Positions 9,837 through 23,486 are shown, counted from the first letter of the stretch. The stretch is DNA of 64,000 bases from Plumapathes pennacea (GCA_964036295.1 OZ038469.1:7642067-7706066); one strand, 5' to 3'. The notes: generated by a model from the letters alone, not told the origin. Numbers and translations: made by a program.

Positions 9837-10505
9837 TTATATTTTACATTACTATTTAATGCCATATAAATGGCACTCGGGTAAATATCTAAATGCTAAG
9901 CCTTGTTTTGTTTCTACGTATTTATTGCATTATGACCAAAGAAGCATTCTCCATTCTGCCCACTATGTTTTACCGTATGTGGCCTGCCAAATATTTCGGC
10001 CTGATGAACTGTCCATCATTGTGAAAGTGGCTTTGCCTATCTTATCAGTTAAATCTAACATCTAAATAGTTACCCAGTAACATTTGGAGTTTTGCCAAAA
10101 TGGGAGCCAGTGAGCCATGCCAATACTCACAGTACTGTGGGAAAGTTATGAGAGCGAAATTTGACGAAAAGTCTTGAAAAATTGCAAAAAAGAGCGAAAT
10201 TTCAAAAGAAACGAAATTTTGGCAAATTTTTGCACCGCTATTGTTTTCACATGTTCACAGTGTTGACATCCTCACTCAAAGACACCATTTTATCAGGAGC
10301 ATGCTTTAATACCAAATATGGCAATTCCAAATAAGGCAATTAACTGGAAGTATATTGCAACATCTTCCTTTCCTTACAAAAGAAGTTATAATAAAAAACA
10401 AAAACAAAAACAAAATAGAACAAAACAAAAACAAAAACCGAAACTGCAAACAGGGCAAATGTTTTCTCAATGTTCTTACTGAGTGTCTTTAAATCAAACA
10501 AAGTC
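9837..10505. other. Gene-free spacer with A-rich tract
   Basis: No supported gene. An AAAAAC-type low-complexity run occupies about 10390-10440, and a GCGAAATTT word recurs near 10150-10215. The rest is unremarkable intronic DNA. Confidence 0.6.
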
Positions 10506-13050
10506 TCAGGTCATGTGAAAGTCCTTGAACCGCACGGATAGCTTTACAGCTCTTGCTCTGGTCGTTTGGTTCTGTGGCAGTGCTGGTGGTGCTGCTGGGG
10601 GTGTAGACTCCATGAGCTTCTTGGGACTCAATGTTATTGGTTGTGGTGAGTCTGTCGCTGAAGCACTTGGAGTGTGTTGCTGTGTCACTGGGGGAGTTTC
10701 CTCTGTTATGTCAGAGGGTTGAGGTGCTGGCTTTAGTGCTTCTTGGTTTCTCTTCACTACTCCTTTGTCAGTTTGCACCAAATAGGAACGATCAGACAGT
10801 TGTTGTAGGCATGTTGCCGACTTCCACATCTGGCTCTTGTGTAGTGGTGCAACCTTTACTTCTTGTCCAATCTCCAACTCTGGTGGAGGTTTGACAGTTC
10901 GGTCATAGTGGGCTTTGGCTCTTTGTCTCTTTAACTTGATCTTTTCTCCTACCCCATCCACTACTTTGGGATAGAGAAGGCTGGTGGCAGTTGGTAAGTG
11001 TGTCCTTGTCCTCTGTGAGATCAATCTCAGGGCCGGACTGGAGTCCAGGCCTTCCACTGGAGTGTTTTGATGGTCCAACAATGCTAACCAGGGATCTTGG
11101 CCACTCTTCAGGGCTTCCTTGAACAATCCCTTTGCAATTTTCACAGCTGATTCCGCTTCGCCATTGGACTTTGGGTAGTGGGGCGATGATGTCATGTGGT
11201 TGACTTCCCATTTAGTGATGAACTCCTTGAATTCTTGGCTGACTAGCTGTGAGCCATTGTCTGTGACTAGACAATTTGGGATTCCATGGCAGCTGAATTG
11301 TTCCTTTAGGGGTAGTTCTCCAACCTCTATGAAGTCCGAGTAGTAGTCCACAAGCACCACATAATCTTTGCCTTTGAGGGTGAATATGTCTGCTGTGACT
11401 TGGTTCCATGGTCTGTCTGGTATTTTGTGAGTCTGCATTGGCTGCCTCTGGTTGCGGGCTTGGAACTCAGCACATACTTGGCAGTTGGTTACAGCCTCTC
11501 TCATTTGGTCATTCATTCCTGGCCAGAATACTAAGTCTTTAGCTTTCCTCAGGCATGATTCAATTCCCATGTGGCTTGAATGGATCTTTCCTAGTATCTC
11601 TGCTCTCATCAGTTCTGGAATTATGATGTGGTGGCTCTTGAAGAGTACTGCATTGTGTACAGAGAGCTCATCTGTATAAGTCCAATAGTCTTGTATAGGT
11701 ACTGGAACTTGCTCTCTACACTCTGGCCATCCAGAGAGCACTGTTGTCTTCAAGGCTTGCAATACTGGGTCCTTACGCATACATTGTTGTAGTTGGACCA
11801 GCTTCTCTGGTGCTACTGTTATGGTGTTAAAGGGGTTCATCCTCTCCAACTCCACTGCAAACACCTGTGCTTCATCATGCTTTTCCTCCACTTCCGTCAT
11901 CGAGGCTCTGGATAGGTGGTCAGCGATGAACATCAGTCTTCCCGGCTTGTACTGAAACATCAAGATTGTAGCGTAACAACCTTAGCAGCATTCGCTGTAA
12001 TCTGCATGGGGCTGCATGGATGGGCTTCTTGAAAATGCACTGTAGGGGCTTGTGGTCTAATTCCACGTGTACTTTGTCCTTTAGGGCAATGTACTGGCTG
12101 AATTGTTCACATCCAAAAGCAATTGCAAGACATTCTTTTTCAATCTGTGCATAGTTCTTCTCTGTTCTTGACAGAGTACATGATGCAAATGCCACAGGTT
12201 GCCCTTGCTGGAGTAAGGTGGCACCAAGACCATTCTCACTGGCATCGCATTGCAGTGTGACCTCCTCACTGGGATTGTAGAACTTCAACACAGGGTGGTT
12301 GATCACAAGCTTCTTTACTTCCGCAAAGGTTTTCTCATGCTGTGGTGACCAAATGAATCGTGCATCCTTTCAGGTCAGATCACGGATGGGCTGAGCAACT
12401 TCTGAAAGTCGTGGCAGGAATTTGGACAAGTAGTTGACAAATCCTAGAAGGCTTAGTGTTTCTTTCTTGCATGTGGGCCTCGGCATCTCTTCTACTGCCT
12501 TGATCTTGTTGGGGTCTGGCTTCAGACCATCCTTGGTGACAGCATGGCCCATGAAGTCCACCTCTGTCTTCCTCAGCTTCATCTTTGCTTTGTTCAGCTT
12601 CAGACTAACTTGTTTTGCTCTGTCAAGCAGTCTTACAAGGTTCTCGTCGTGATCCTTTACAGCCTCTTTATATGTTTCTCTGTGCCCTGTGATAAGCACA
12701 TCATCTCAAATGACAACTACTCCTGGAAGGTCATCCAGTTTCTCATGGAGTTTGCATTCAAACTCCTCAGGGGCTACAATTACTCCGAAGGGTGGGCGTA
12801 GGTAGCGGTACCTGCCAATGGGAGTCCAAAAGGTGGTCTTTCTGCTGCTTTCCTTGTCGAGCATCCAGCATTGTACATACTTTGGCCTTACTTAGGCATG
12901 GCAGTAGTTCTTCCAGGGTGGGCATCAGATATTTCGGCTGTTGGAGGGCTTTGTTCAGGTCCCTGGGGTCAAGGCAAATTCTGAGTTTCCTGGGCTTTTC
13001 CACAAATATCAAACCAGTGACATCTTCAGTATCAACTAGTATATGGGAAT
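10506..13050 (-). pseudogene. Ty3/Gypsy pol remnant (RT-RNase H-integrase)
   Basis: Reading right to left, 13050-12767 holds reverse transcriptase blocks (KLRICLDPRDLNKA). 12710-12370 has the active-site region and thumb (NYLSKFLPRLS). 12306-11920 is RNase H (TLQCDASENGLGA, YAQIEKECLAI). 11963-10506 is a 485-codon reading with an HHCC zinc finger and integrase core (TADIF, TDNGSQ, NGEAE) and a C-terminal tail. Damage: a TGA falls immediately before the DD of the RT active site, there are several frame changes, and the integrase core appears shortened by about 15-20 residues between DFIEV and KEQFSCHG. The 5' part (gag, protease) is missing and no LTR was recognised. Confidence 0.85.
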
Positions 13051-13225
13051 TTAAAACACCATGCAGGAAAAAACTGTAACAATATGTAACAATCACATAC
13101 CACTTGTATTGACCTGTATATTCATTCTAATCGATATGCACTATTTACTAACAGTGGATTAAAAAAGGCTGTCTAAAAAATGGGCCACTTGTGGGGGAAA
13201 AATATGAATACTGGTGCAAACGTAT

Positions 13226-13951
13226 TCACCAAGATTCTTTCACTTTTAGATTTAAAAGGTGGCAATACTCATTGCACTTGTGCTTTTCAAAGAAGTTGTT
13301 TATAGCTGCTACAGATAAGTTGCCAGTGCAAAATTGTACTTTACCCTGATCATCGAGGTGCTCCTTTGTAGCAATTTCTGGATCATACAAGGTATAACCA
13401 GAACCTTGAATGTCTAACAACATCAGTCTGCCATTCGATTTTGTGAAAGTAAAATGAGCTAGAGACTCTGACTTCTTGCGTATTTCACTGTCACTGCCAC
13501 AAAGCTCACCGTTGTTGTTTATGTACTTTGTAAATTCCCCTTCAATGAATTCCTCCACAGTCACAAACTTTCCAATGTCTGTCTGACCCATGAATACCTT
13601 TTGGTATTTGAATGTTTGCCCATATTCTTCCTCTAGTTGTTCTTTTATTACTACCTCTTCCAATTGCCTGGTAAAGTTCATTGCAAGGTGATGGCCCTGC
13701 ACAGATTTTCTCGTATGTTCTTCGGGTGTTTGTTTTGTCAATCTAATACCTTCATGAGCCTCGTGCAAGTACTCTTTTATAACCCATTTTTTACCCGTGT
13801 ACCCTGGGGTAATAACCCATTTTTTAGCCGTGTACCCTGGGGTAAGACTGGTGGCTTTATAGGCTTCTCTGAAACCTCCAGAGGCGAATGGTTCAGTTTC
13901 AATAATGAATTCCACCTCTGAAGGAACTGTGCACCACTCCATGTGCTCCAA
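13226..13951 (-). CDS. Alpha-kinase (MHCK/EF2K-type) domain protein
   Basis: 241 codons covering an atypical alpha-kinase domain, a Ser/Thr kinase fold unrelated in sequence to classical kinases. Visible are the Gly-rich ASGGFREAYKA, the catalytic-lysine strand KKWVIKEY, VEEFIEGEFTKYINNNGE, the catalytic-loop region AHFTFTKSNGRLMLLDIQG, and FCTGNLS followed by a His/Cys zinc-binding tail (HKCNEYC). Length fits a complete domain. An 11-residue unit (TPGYTxKKWVI) is tandemly duplicated just before the catalytic lysine, from a 33-bp DNA duplication at about 13780-13845. Upstream, the open frame continues about 24 codons and then hits a stop. A second frame just before it (14151-13998) reads plausibly as linker, so a frameshift or intron separates this from the exon at 14369-14803. 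The gene is antisense inside the reductase intron. Confidence 0.85.
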   Translation of the reverse strand: MEHMEWCTVPSEVEFIIETEPFASGGFREAYKATSLTPGYTAKKWVITPGYTGKKWVIKEYLHEAHEGIRLTKQTPEEHTRKSVQGHHLAMNFTRQLEEVVIKEQLEEEYGQTFKYQKVFMGQTDIGKFVTVEEFIEGEFTKYINNNGELCGSDSEIRKKSESLAHFTFTKSNGRLMLLDIQGSGYTLYDPEIATKEHLDDQGKVQFCTGNLSVAAINNFFEKHKCNEYCHLLNLKVKESW

Positions 13952-14368
13952 GTCGAAGTGGTGAAGGCTGATGACAGTTGAGGAAGTTATGGCAATTATC
14001 TCAGCATTTCAACCACGGACAGGCTTTTCGGATATTCTTTGACTGGTGTATTTACTGGTGCTTTCCTGGGTGGTTCTGATATGGTGGGGCTGTCATCTAT
14101 TCTTCCTCGTTTGCATTTCTGCAAATGAGACGAGTCCATTACGGTTATTGTCATTTCATTTCTGAATATCAGAGTACCAGAGTACTTAGTACTTAGTACC
14201 AGTATCAGAGTACTTTGAAAGGGATGAATATGTAAGCCAGAAAAGTTTATGGTTCCCCCCAGATAAAGGCAAGGGTGATCTATCCCATCCCTAGTTCAGC
14301 AGTGCAAGCTGACTGCTACCGTCAAATGACTCACATCAATCAAACACGACAACAATTCACAGTTCAAC

Positions 14369-14803
14369 CTAAATCGACGTGCATACTCGTTTGTATGTGC
14401 AAATCTCTTTTGCTCTCGAAGCTTCCTCCGCTCCATAACTCATCTCATCTTCATCCTTTGCGATAAATCGCACAAAGAACGTTTTGGTATCGTGGAGTTG
14501 GGCCATTTTTTTGCACAAAGGGCCCCACTCTCCAGCAAGAACGTTGCAGACCATCCCCTTGTCTATTTTCCCTTCAAAATGCTTCTGGCACGCATCTACG
14601 ACATTCTGTATTGTAAGTTCCTCGTGCTTGAAGGGAACGTATTCCCTTGCCCCGATCCTTGAATACTTTTGCTGCTTTCCACTGACATCAGAGCTCATTC
14701 TCTGCATGATAATTTCATCAAGACTACCTTCATTGGCCTTGTCTTTTTTGCTGCCTGCACGTTTGGCTTTCTGTTTGTTTGCAAACTGTCGCCACTGCGA
14801 CAT
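14369..14803 (-). CDS. Probable N-terminal exon of the alpha-kinase gene
   Basis: An open reading starting at MSQWRQF encodes about 140 residues: a basic Lys/Arg-rich start, then a compact domain containing SRIGAREYVPFKHEEL, VDACQKHF and KTFFVRFIAKDEDE. I associate this module with coral proteins that lie upstream of vwkA-like alpha-kinase domains; that link is from memory and not tested. The frame also continues upstream to 14923, but the start at 14803 begins the conserved-looking part. The downstream boundary is unresolved: a CAG acceptor lies before the 14120 linker segment, but no consensus GT donor stands out. Confidence 0.5.
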   Translation of the reverse strand: MSQWRQFANKQKAKRAGSKKDKANEGSLDEIIMQRMSSDVSGKQQKYSRIGAREYVPFKHEELTIQNVVDACQKHFEGKIDKGMVCNVLAGEWGPLCKKMAQLHDTKTFFVRFIAKDEDEMSYGAEEASRAKEICTYKRVCTSI

Positions 14804-14935
14804 GTAGGTGCAAAAAAAGACAGAAGGCGAAAAAGAAAGGCACGACACATGTGAGCGCGCTCGTGTGGCCTTCTGGAATAGCCCAGGCCGCAATGAATCA
14901 TGGTAGTGGCAGTGCTCGGCCACGAGGAAAATTGA

Positions 14936-16912
<1,977 letters not shown>

Positions 16913-17590
16913 TGACTATGTTGTTCCTGTCTTCAAGTTGATGCTGATATCTTGTTTAGCGCCACTTGTAGCTGCATATCAATAGGCCACATACACCTTA
17001 TCAATGTAAAGTTGGGTTGGAAATGGAACCAATAATTATAAGTAAGTACATTGAAACCAAAAACACCCATGGAGACAGCAAAACCTCTGTGCAAGATAAA
17101 GGATTGGTCATTGACAAAGAATCCTGTTCTTGCTACCAGTGTTGATGGGGAGGTAACTGATTCAACTAATAATTTCCACCCTGTTGGCAACATTGGAGTT
17201 AAATACAAGCTCTTCCCAACTAGTGCAGAAGAGGAAGTAAAAGGAAGTAAATGGTAAGGACACCGAGTTACTGAAAGTTCTGGCAAAGCAAACAAAAAAA
17301 TTTTGCCTCGAGAGCACTGAGTCAGGACTCAGACTTAAGATGAAACATCCATATTATGCACAGATTCAGGGAGGCATATGCAATAACACAGAAACCCTGG
17401 TCTGACTTTGTTGTAGTAATGATGTGCAAATGCATGTTGCTACTTAGAGTAATATCAAACGGGAGTATAATATTGCTTTCATAAGCATCAAGTTATGCAT
17501 GTATATTATATAGTCCTCTGTACATTTGTTGCTGTTACAGAATACTGGAAAACAGGTGTACTGTATTTCTTACAACAAGGGGTCCCTTGA
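16913..17590 (+). other. Reductase 3' flank, no further gene
   Basis: Probable 3' UTR and intergenic DNA. A 62-codon reading at 17072-17257 (+) has ordinary composition but no recognisable domain or splice context, and I do not call it a gene. Confidence 0.5.
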
Positions 17591-17880
17591 AATTTGTAAG
17601 ATAACAACACTTTCCAGATTTTTTCCAAATCTTCAGACATGGAATTTGGGAACTTTGCTTCAGAATGAATGCGGACAGAGGCTATTTCTCTTGTCTCGTC
17701 CTCTTCATCAGGGTTGAGATGATCTTGCACCTCATGATAGGTGGAATATACAGGTAAACCTTCTTAGGAACAAGTAAATCTTGAATTTCAAACCCACGAT
17801 CAGCCATCACTGAGTCCCCCTCCCCTAGTTTGTCAACAATTCCACAATCTTGAGCAATTACCTTGTCACTGCAGTGACAC
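17590..17880 (-). pseudogene. DDE_Tnp_4-type transposase fragment
   Basis: The - strand reading contains GEGDSVMADRGFEIQDLL, the second catalytic-Asp block of Harbinger/ISL2EU-like DDE_Tnp_4 transposases. In a shifted frame it continues with DETREIASVRIH, the block that precedes the catalytic Glu region. Only this central slice is present and it is frame-shifted. It abuts the Gypsy fragment at about 17880. Confidence 0.7.
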
Positions 17881-18115
17881 CCAGTCAGTGGGCTCACTGA
17901 TAATGATCCCAATCCAATCGACCATTTTCTGTAGTTCGATCTGTACATCATCTTGAAGGGGTACTGGCACCTTGCGGGGTGGGTGCACCACTGGCTTGCT
18001 TGCAACACTGATTTCGATCTGGTGCTCGTCTGGTATACAACCTATACTGTTGAAAACATCTGCATAGTTACCAAGTACTGGGTCATGAGAAAGTTGAATT
18101 TCAGCTCCACTACAT
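17880..18115 (-). pseudogene. Ty3/Gypsy fragment upstream of RT
   Basis: Codons include VVHPPRKVPVPLQDD and SEPTDWVS, the strand just upstream of the RT palm in Gypsy pol. The same block is seen in the larger element at 21362-22393. Nothing further of RT follows; it is cut at the DDE_Tnp_4 junction. Confidence 0.7.
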
Positions 18116-18200
18116 GTGGAACAACAGTATAGTACCATTAGGTTTATTTTGCTGGCTTTAGCAGGTCACCGGCAGTAGATGTGTGAAACACAGCAACTTA
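18106..18200. repeat. Direct repeat, copy 1
   Basis: About 95 bp (CAGTATAGTACCATTAGG and following) recur at 18632-18733 in the same orientation. The reverse strand carries AATAAA. This could be LTR remnants of a deleted retroelement. Confidence 0.7.
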
Positions 18201-18631
18201 CAATCTACGCCATTTGTTTACAGCATCCTATGTTTTTGTTCTCTGCCTATCTACTGCTAAAGCTTTGCAGCACCGCCAGATACGAAAAACCTTAAAAAGC
18301 CTTTAGGGAGTATACTGCCCCGGGGTTTAGGGAGTATACTGTGATAAATACTGTGCTAACATTTACATTATCCATGTTGCAAATAAACGCTTTCTATACA
18401 GAATGGTAGGGAACTCATTATTATCGTCATTGTTTTGGAAAATTTACTCTAATCGATGATGTGGTGGTAACGGCTTAGAGTACTTAACCATGTGCAGCAT
18501 GGTGCTTATATCTACAAGTTGTCCCAGAATGCTCCGCATCACTGGAGCCCATGCTTTGCCATATCCGTGACGCAGAAATATCAATTTCTGTCTTATTCAT
18601 TTCCGACTCATTTGCCAGAAATTACATATTT

Positions 18632-18733
18632 TGGCTCCACTATATGACAGACAACAGTATAGTACCATTAGGTTTATTTTGCTAGCTTTGGCCAGTCACC
18701 GGCAGTAGACATGTGAAATGCAGCAACTTAGAG
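18632..18733. repeat. Direct repeat, copy 2
   Basis: Second copy of the 18106-18200 repeat, with scattered substitutions. About 430 bp of unannotated sequence, including a doubled GGGAGTATACTG at about 18305-18340, lies between the two. Confidence 0.7.
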
Positions 18734-18734
18734 G

Positions 18735-19765
18735 ACAAAGAAAGGACTTGAAGGTTATGAGACTTTGAAACTGAAAGTCTAGAAGTAATGTTGTCTTTTA
18801 CTTAGCCATTTTTGGCTGAGGCACTCTTCCATTGTCCGTGCCTTTGAAAAATCCTGTCTTTAACGCCACTGTTAGCAGCCTTAGAAGCTCCCCCTGTTCT
18901 AAAGGAATGGGTGCTGTAATTGGATGGTTCTGGTACTACGTTTTGCAGGATATTCGTTAAGTGATCTCTAAAGGTTGAATAGCTAATCGCTTTATCGTTC
19001 TGTGCTAGCTTGTAGGAAGATTTCAATCTGATGAGTTTTTTAAGTATTAGCCTGTTTGAAGTAGGTTTGATATCTACTTTCTCCAGGGAAGCCTTCAGAA
19101 TCTTCACAGGGCATACAACTGACTGAGTGATCACAACTTCATCCCCTTGTCTAAGCCGGTAGTTCTTACTCTTCGATCTTGATTGACATGTACCCGTCAT
19201 GGAAGGTTATGTGGTTTCTTTTAATTCTGATGGTGTTGTCATACCTGAGAAAACCTGCGTATGACAGCATGTAAAGAGAAATATTTCTGAGTTGAAGAGT
19301 GTTAGACAGATCGGCGTTTTGGACAATTTGTTTGAGAACCTCTGGTAATGGTTCCTTCCTGTTGGGTTTTGCTGTTCCCAGAATTCTAACTTCAGCTTCT
19401 TTGTCTCTGACAACTATGGGATTGTCAGTGGGGGAAACTAAATTGGCTGACTCGTGTGCCCACTTAATGTTTTAAAAAGCACAACCTATAGAGCTATAAG
19501 ATTTAGTGGACTCGAGCAGGTGTTGGAGATAGATTGCTACGTGGACTGGGTTGGCTGGGAGATATGATAGTTCTTTTTTTTGCCTAAAGCAAAGCTCTTC
19601 CTTCTTCTGAATGCTTGGTTGTATGTTACCAATGTTCCAGGAGCTCTAGAGGCCAAGATGATCGACTGGAGCTGAGTTGTCAGGTCCTTCAATTGCGGGC
19701 CTTTCAGGTTACTAGCTTCTTTCCAGACGCCTGCTTGGAAAATGTCTGTAATGCGAAAAACAGGA
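18735..19765 (-). pseudogene. Tyrosine recombinase (DIRS/Crypton-type) pseudogene
   Basis: Reading right to left there is an N-terminal SAM-like DNA-binding half (LASRAPGTLVTYNQAF, then HVAIYLQHLLEST). The catalytic half follows (LQLRNISL..LSYAGFLRYD, then THSFRTGGASKAA with the H-x-x-R pair, then FQRHGQWKS). The tyrosine expected just after SAKNG is a TAA stop at 18804-18802, and the frame continues beyond it with VKDNITSRLSVSKS. Several other frame changes are present. Enzymes of this class cut and rejoin DNA through that tyrosine, so this copy is dead. It is not fused to a visible reverse transcriptase, so DIRS versus Crypton is undecided. Confidence 0.8.
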
Positions 19766-20311
19766 TAATCTTGTCAATAGCATTGGAATGTAGTCGAGAA
19801 TGGTGAGTTCAGCAATATGCTGAATGAAATTTGAACAACGCAGAACGAGTCCAATGTGTAACTTTCTAGAAGTTTAATGTTCGATAACACTGGAATATAC
19901 ATTTTAAGCTCATGGTCTGCTGTTTACACAGTTGTAAATTCACCGTACCATTGTGTTGAGTGGAGTCCCAGCCGTTACTCTGATTAATTACAACTGCTAT
20001 TGAAAACGAAAGAATACATTTTGCAAATGCAGAAAGGGTTCATATACTGAACCACTGGGCGTGAAGTTGTAATGAAACTCCACCTGAGTGCAAGAGACCC
20101 TTGATACACAAGACATTTGGGACAACTGTTACTGTTGCTAGTACAGAAGCGTACAGATAGGTTTCTCTCAAGCAGCTTGAAGCTTATGCGTAAAGTGACA
20201 ACTGAAAATGATAGTCCTTGCTCCGAACAATTTGTTCTTGGCTTTACCCCTGGTGAATAATTGCTTAAATTTGGGTAGAATCACCCAGTCGTGAATGAAA
20301 GCCTTCCAGTG
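19766..20311. other. Unassigned spacer
   Basis: No supported feature. A short - strand reading near 20310-20180 (KAFIHDWVILPKFKQ) is open but not recognisable. Confidence 0.45.
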
Positions 20312-20373
20312 TGTTTCGTGTTGGGCTTCTTAGAAAGTAGACTTGAACTTGCATAAACACTTTTAATACTCTC
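20312..20373 (-). repeat. Truncated 3' LTR of Gypsy element
   Basis: 62 bp starting TGTTTCGTGTTGGGCTTCT are nearly identical to the LTR edge at 23502-23563 in the same orientation. Only the terminal end of the LTR remains; inward it joins the internal region directly. Confidence 0.75.
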
Positions 20374-20400
20374 CCACTCTGTTCACTCTGGTCACACTGA

Positions 20401-22393
20401 TCACTCACTCTGAAACAATAGGGTTCGCATCCATCCGGGGAACTGATTGATTTTCTTCACCATTTCTGGTCTCATGACTGTTGTGACTATGACTCTGTTC
20501 CCTTTGAAGAGTACTTCGTCTTGTACAGACAGTTCATCCCGGAAATTGTAATATGCCCTGATTTCTCTTGGGACTGCATCTCTATTATCTGGCCACCCGA
20601 GTTGTATGGTCTGCTTCAGCTGTTGTAAAGCTGCATCATCTTTGGTCTTCTGCTGGAAGTCTGTGAGGCGCTCTTTGGTAATGGAGAGATGCTGAGTCAT
20701 GTTGATCTCCTCTACTGCCCGGATAAATTCCAGTTCCTTCTGTGTTGTCTGGTCTGGTGTAGATAGGTGAGCCCTGCTTAAGGTATCTGCAATGTACATC
20801 TCTTGGCCTCGCTTGTAAACTACTTTCAGGGTGTAGTTTTGTAGACGCATCATCATGCGCTGGAGTCGCTTCGGAGCTGCTAACAGTGGTTTCTTCAGTA
20901 TGACCTCCAAAGGTTTGTGGTCGGATTCTACGGTGACATAACGACCAAACAGGTTCTGATCAAACCGTTCACAGGCATGTACGATTGCCAGAAGTTCCTT
21001 TTCGATATGAGCGTAGTTTCTCTCTGTTGCTGTGAGTGCCCTTGATGTGAAAGCTACTGGCTGGCCCTCTTGTAGCAGTACCGCTCCGAGGCCTGACTGT
21101 GACGCGTCACACTGTAGGGTTACTTCCTTTTTTAGGTCATAGTATCTCAGCATGGGGTGGTTTACAATGAGACTCTTGACCTCTCTTATGGCTTTGTCGT
21201 GGACTTCGTTCCAGTGCCATTTGACATCTTTGTCTTCCAAGCGTCTTAATGGCTCCGTGACCGATGATAGCCGGGGAAGGAACTTTGAAAGGTAGTTGAC
21301 CATGCCCAGCAACCTCTTCACTGACTGTACATCTGTCGGCTTGGGCATATTCAGAATTGCCTCAACTTTTTTTGGATCTGCTTTCAGGCCTCCTCCTGTT
21401 AGCAAATGGCCAATGGTAGGGTACTTCGGTAAGTCTCAGGTGAACTTTCTCCTTGTTGAAGGTGAGGTTTCTCTCCTTAGCTCGCTTCAGGATACTTCGG
21501 AGGTTCTTGTCATGGTCTTTTATAGCCATTTCCATGTTGTCCCCTTCTCTGTACACCAAAAGGTCATCCGCAATGACTGCTGCACCGTTGAGATCCCCAA
21601 ATATGTTGTTTATTCTCTTTTGGAACTCCTCTGGTGCAGAGGAGATGCCAAAGGGCATTCTCAACCAGCGGTACTGGCCAAAAGGTGTGTTAAAAGTGGT
21701 TAGTGTGCTGGAGGCATCATCTAGTTTCACTTGCCAAAAACCACTTTTCGCATCCAGTACCGAGAAGACCTTTGCTTTGCTAAGTTTGGAGGCAACTTCC
21801 TCAATGGTTGAGAGTGGGTAGTGTGAGCGCTTAATAGCTTTGTTGAGGTCTTTAGGGTCAATACAAATCCTTAACTTGTTCGGCTTCACGACAATCACCA
21901 TACTTGAGACCCAATCCGTTGGCTCAGTCGGGACTTCTTCCTGCACCATTCTTTCTAACTCTTTCTTTAAGGGCTCTCTGAGTGTTACGGGTACTTTGCG
22001 GGGTGGGTGTACTGTAGGCTTTATTGTTGGGTCAATTTCGATGTGGTAGGGCTCGGAGAGACATCCGACTCCTTCGAAAACTTCTGCATATTCCTCCAAG
22101 ATGCTGTCGTGACTGACTGTCAATGGTACGCCAGGATTTGCTTGATCGATCACAGTATTCACCTGATGGGGAGGGTCCTTCACCAGCACTTTCAAGAACT
22201 TGAGCTTTTGGCAGGTTTCTGCACTTAATAGTGGACGCATATCTCCTTTGACAACTTGAAATTCAAGGGTGTGTGAGGACCCATCTCGCGTACACTTTAG
22301 TTTACACTTGCCCACAGGGTACATAACCGTTCTATTGTACATGGCTAACTTGGCTCTACTCCTTTCCAGATAAAGGTCATAGGGGTTTCCCAT
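20401..22393 (-). pseudogene. Ty3/Gypsy pol: RT and RNase H, integrase deleted
   Basis: 22393-21362 holds the end of the protease region and RT (KLRICIDPKDLNKAI, FSVLDAKSGFWQ, FGQYRWLRMPFG, active site VIADDLLV). A frame change at about 21410 leads into 21405-20401, with NYLSKFLPRLS, RNase H (TLQCDASQSGLGAVLL, YAHIEKELLAI, ESDHKPLE), the VYKRGQEMYIADTLSRA connection and the start of the integrase-linked region. Reading stops before the HHCC finger, and the LTR remnant follows within about 30 bp. An internal deletion therefore removed the integrase and most of the 3' LTR. Confidence 0.88.
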
Positions 22394-23371
22394 GGCTCGT
22401 GAATAATCCTTTAGTGGTAACAGGTTGCTCCACAGTCCAGCTGGAACTTTACCTTCGCTTTGTCATTTACTGTCATGGTAGCAAATAATTGACTTGCACC
22501 ACTAGACTCACTCTTGTTTTTTAGTGCTCCAATTTTGTGACTGACCATGTCAATAGAAAATTCGTCTTCAGTATTGTCTTCTACTTCCACCAGGTGAAGT
22601 CGTCTGGTGTTGGAGCTTTTCTTTCTGCACTTTACTGCAAAGTGGTTTGCCACGCCACACTTCTGGCACTTTGCACCATATGCTGGGCACTGGTACTTGT
22701 CCCTTGGGTGTTTTTGGCCATAGTACCTGCAATCTATCACTGGTGCTTTACTGTGTATCTTCTCCTCTTTCTCTGAACAGCTCGCCTCAGATTTGATTGC
22801 GTGAATTGATTGGTCGACTGTCTTGTCCGCCTTTATCTGCTTCAACTGAACTTGAGTGAATTTGGTCACTCACTTTCTCAATCACGGTTTTCAGAGTTAG
22901 TTCTGCCTCTCTCAGAAGTCTTTCTCTCACTGTGCTGTCTTGGATGTCTAGAACGATCTGATCGCGGATAAGCGACTCTGAGAGTATGGAATTCACATGT
23001 GTCAGCTAAGTTTTTTAAGACGGTTACATAGTGGTCGATGGACTCTCCATGCTCTTGGTTCCTTGAGAAAAAAACATAGCGCTCATATATAATGTTCTTT
23101 CTCGGGTTGCAAAACGCCTCAAACTTCTCCAGAACCTTTGAGATTTTCAGTTCATCGCCCTCTTCGTCCCATGTGAACGTGTTGTATACTTTGACAGCTT
23201 CATCTCCGATTACCGTCAGTAGAGTCGCGACTCGCGTTGGCGGTTCTTTGCTACACCGGTTGCGATTTCATAGTTGCTCCATTTCTGCTTGAATTTCTTC
23301 CATTTCAGCAATGTGTTTCCTTGAAGTAATTGCAGGGGTTCAGGTGGCGGTAACCCAAGCGGCGCTGCCAT
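22394..23371 (-). pseudogene. Ty3/Gypsy gag-protease region
   Basis: The start is at the ATG at 23371 (MAAPLGLPPPEP), followed by a capsid-like region (WKKFKQKWSNYEIATG) broken by several stops, then RERLLREAELTLK. A CCHC-type zinc-knuckle region follows (CRYYGQKH.., CQKCGVANHFAVKC), then an aspartic-protease motif region (FQLDCGA, where D-C-G replaces D-S/T-G). Multiple frame changes show decay. Confidence 0.75.
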
Positions 23372-23486
23372 GTTGTGTTCTTTGACGTTGTGGTTTCTTG
23401 AGCGTTTCTCTCACACTGTTGTGTTCGCTGGACGATGTTCCATAAGTTACCTTGAGTAAATTAATCAATCCGGTACTCAAGAGTAA

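Noticed and set aside
10525-11679. Several + strand ORFs of 60-90 codons
   Set aside because: Antisense shadows of the Gypsy integrase reading frame on the - strand.
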